NCBI GenBank assembly: GCA_030043255.1
Contig: JASHYB010000189.1
Location: forward strand, 1 to 14,898
From: Thermoplasmata archaeon
GTDB taxonomy: Archaea > Thermoplasmatota > Thermoplasmata > Lutacidiplasmatales > UBA184
Length of the DNA: 14,898 nt
Reading direction: 5' to 3'
Below are positions 14,137-14,898 of this stretch, piece by piece (within the stretch, counting starts at the first letter, position 1; each line of letters opens with the position of its first letter). Both the position numbers and the translations under genes were made by a program. The notes under the pieces are model-generated. The model was not told the DNA's origin and ran no database searches. It was given only the letters and a program-made list of their open reading frames with translations.

Positions 14137-14898
14137 GCACCCGGGAGGACCGTCGGCGCCGGACATCGACCCGGACACGATCCCCACGGTAGAGCACGGA
14201 GGGGAGCCGCCGGGACATCGAGCGCCTTCGCCCGTCGACCTGTCGCTGTCCACCAACCCGTACGGGCCTCCGCCGTACTTCGGGCTCGCGATCGAGAGGG
14301 GCCGCCGAGAGGTAGCAGCGTACCCCGACCCTCGGCAGGTCGAGCTCACGCAGCGGATCGAGGCGGAGCTCCACCTCGACCGCGACGAGGTCCTGCCGGC
14401 CGGCAGCGCTTCGGAACTGCTGCGGATCGCGATCGCAGCGTACGGCGTCGGGCGTCCCGTCCTCCTGGCGCCGTTCACGTACGGAGAGTACGGCCGTGTC
14501 GCCGCGTCCGTCGGGGCCTCCGTGACGTTCGGGCCGATGCCGGGGCTGCTCGTAGACCCCGAAAGCTGGGCGGACCTCGTGGTCCCCAGCTCTCTCGTCG
14601 TCCTAGCGAACCCGGCGACCCCGACCGGGCAGTATCTCACCCCGCGCGAACTCGCTCCGCTGCTGGAAGCGGTCGGTCGCCGACATGCGCTCCTCCTGGT
14701 CGACGAGAGCTACCTGCCGTTCGTACCGGGCGCGCGGAGCGTGACGGGCTCGAGCGAGAACCTGCTGACGGTTTTCTCCTGGTCGAAGATGCTCGGGACC
14801 CCTGGGCTCCCCCTCGGGCATGCGACAGGATCCCAGGAAGTTCTCCGGGTCCTCCGTGGTCACATCCTTCCCTGGAGTGTCGGTCCGTTCGCCCGGCA
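14108..14898 (+). CDS. cobD: CobD-like PLP-dependent threonine-phosphate decarboxylase / aminotransferase, 3' end beyond window
   Basis: The frame is open to the window end, giving 263 residues of a HisC/CobD-type fold I enzyme. CobD decarboxylates L-threonine O-3-phosphate to aminopropanol phosphate, the CbiB substrate. Visible marks are His30-Gly-Gly, Asp44-Leu-Ser-Leu-Ser-Thr-Asn-Pro-Tyr-Gly, Tyr72-Pro-Asp-Pro, Ala-Gly-Ser-Ala-Ser-Glu-Leu at 98-104, Asn168-Pro-Ala-Thr-Pro-Thr-Gly, Asp199-Glu-Ser-Tyr, and the Schiff-base Lys227 in Ser-Trp-Ser-Lys. The Arg expected downstream of the Lys (Gly-Leu-Arg-Leu-Gly) is Pro235 here. I chose the GTG at 14108, 29 bp inside cbiB, because no in-frame ATG or GTG lies between it and the conserved His-Gly-Gly; a TTG at 14114 is possible. 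Its place right after cbiB favours CobD over histidinol-phosphate aminotransferase, which it resembles. Confidence 0.85.
   Translation, partial: MSLSGSPSSEHPGGPSAPDIDPDTIPTVEHGGEPPGHRAPSPVDLSLSTNPYGPPPYFGLAIERGRREVAAYPDPRQVELTQRIEAELHLDRDEVLPAGSASELLRIAIAAYGVGRPVLLAPFTYGEYGRVAASVGASVTFGPMPGLLVDPESWADLVVPSSLVVLANPATPTGQYLTPRELAPLLEAVGRRHALLLVDESYLPFVPGARSVTGSSENLLTVFSWSKMLGTPGLPLGHATGSQEVLRVLRGHILPWSVGPFAR

Noticed and set aside
11134..14640. A 1168-codon open frame on the minus strand
   Set aside because: It lies opposite bluB-cobT, cbiB and the cobD-like gene, all of which have full family motifs. Its translation is low-complexity and Arg/Gly/Pro-rich, as expected for antisense frames in very GC-rich DNA.

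Overview
This is a very GC-rich, densely packed window that is almost entirely a cobalamin (vitamin B12) uptake, salvage and late-biosynthesis island. Several features point to a high-GC archaeon. One gene is an archaeal-type winged-helix regulator of the DUF7839 kind. The BtuD-like ATPase carries a C-terminal Rossmann-like domain of the sort I associate with haloarchaeal BtuD. A CbiZ amidohydrolase is present. The membrane-anchored binding protein has six N-glycosylation sequons. The few AT-rich spots upstream of genes look like TATA boxes. An uncultured soil Thermoplasmata-like lineage is my best guess, but taxonomy cannot be fixed from the sequence alone. A bacterium is the main alternative, because CobU and BluB are mostly bacterial.

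Layout. The left edge holds the 3' end of cbiZ on the plus strand (1-363). It converges with no gap on a minus-strand gene block (364 to about 7577). Read in its direction of transcription, that block is: a small stand-alone Rossmann-like protein, btuF (binding protein), btuC (permease), btuD (ATPase fused to a paralogue of the stand-alone protein), cbiA, a winged-helix regulator and a HAD-family hydrolase. From a divergent ~80-110 bp control region the plus strand runs rightward: cobO, cbiP, cobU, cobS, a bluB-cobT fusion, cbiB, and a CobD-like aminotransferase cut off by the window end. Most junctions overlap by a few bases or are only a few bases apart, so each arm is probably co-transcribed and translationally coupled. 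No stretch over 300 bp lacks a gene, and no rRNA, tRNA, CRISPR or insertion sequence was seen.

How it works together. BtuFCD imports corrinoids and CobO adenosylates them. CbiZ can cleave adenosylcobinamide to adenosylcobyric acid. CbiA and CbiP amidate cobyrinic-acid-level intermediates. CobD and CbiB attach aminopropanol phosphate. CobU phosphorylates or GDP-activates cobinamide. The BluB half makes dimethylbenzimidazole from FMN with O2, and the CobT half turns it into alpha-ribazole phosphate. CobS joins the two branches. Genes for corrin-ring construction and a recognisable alpha-ribazole phosphatase (CobC or CobZ) are not in the window; the HAD hydrolase is a speculative candidate for the phosphatase. 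The most unusual items are the duplicated Rossmann-like domain (once fused to the transporter ATPase, once free), the BluB-CobT fusion in an apparently archaeal context, and CobU together with CbiZ.
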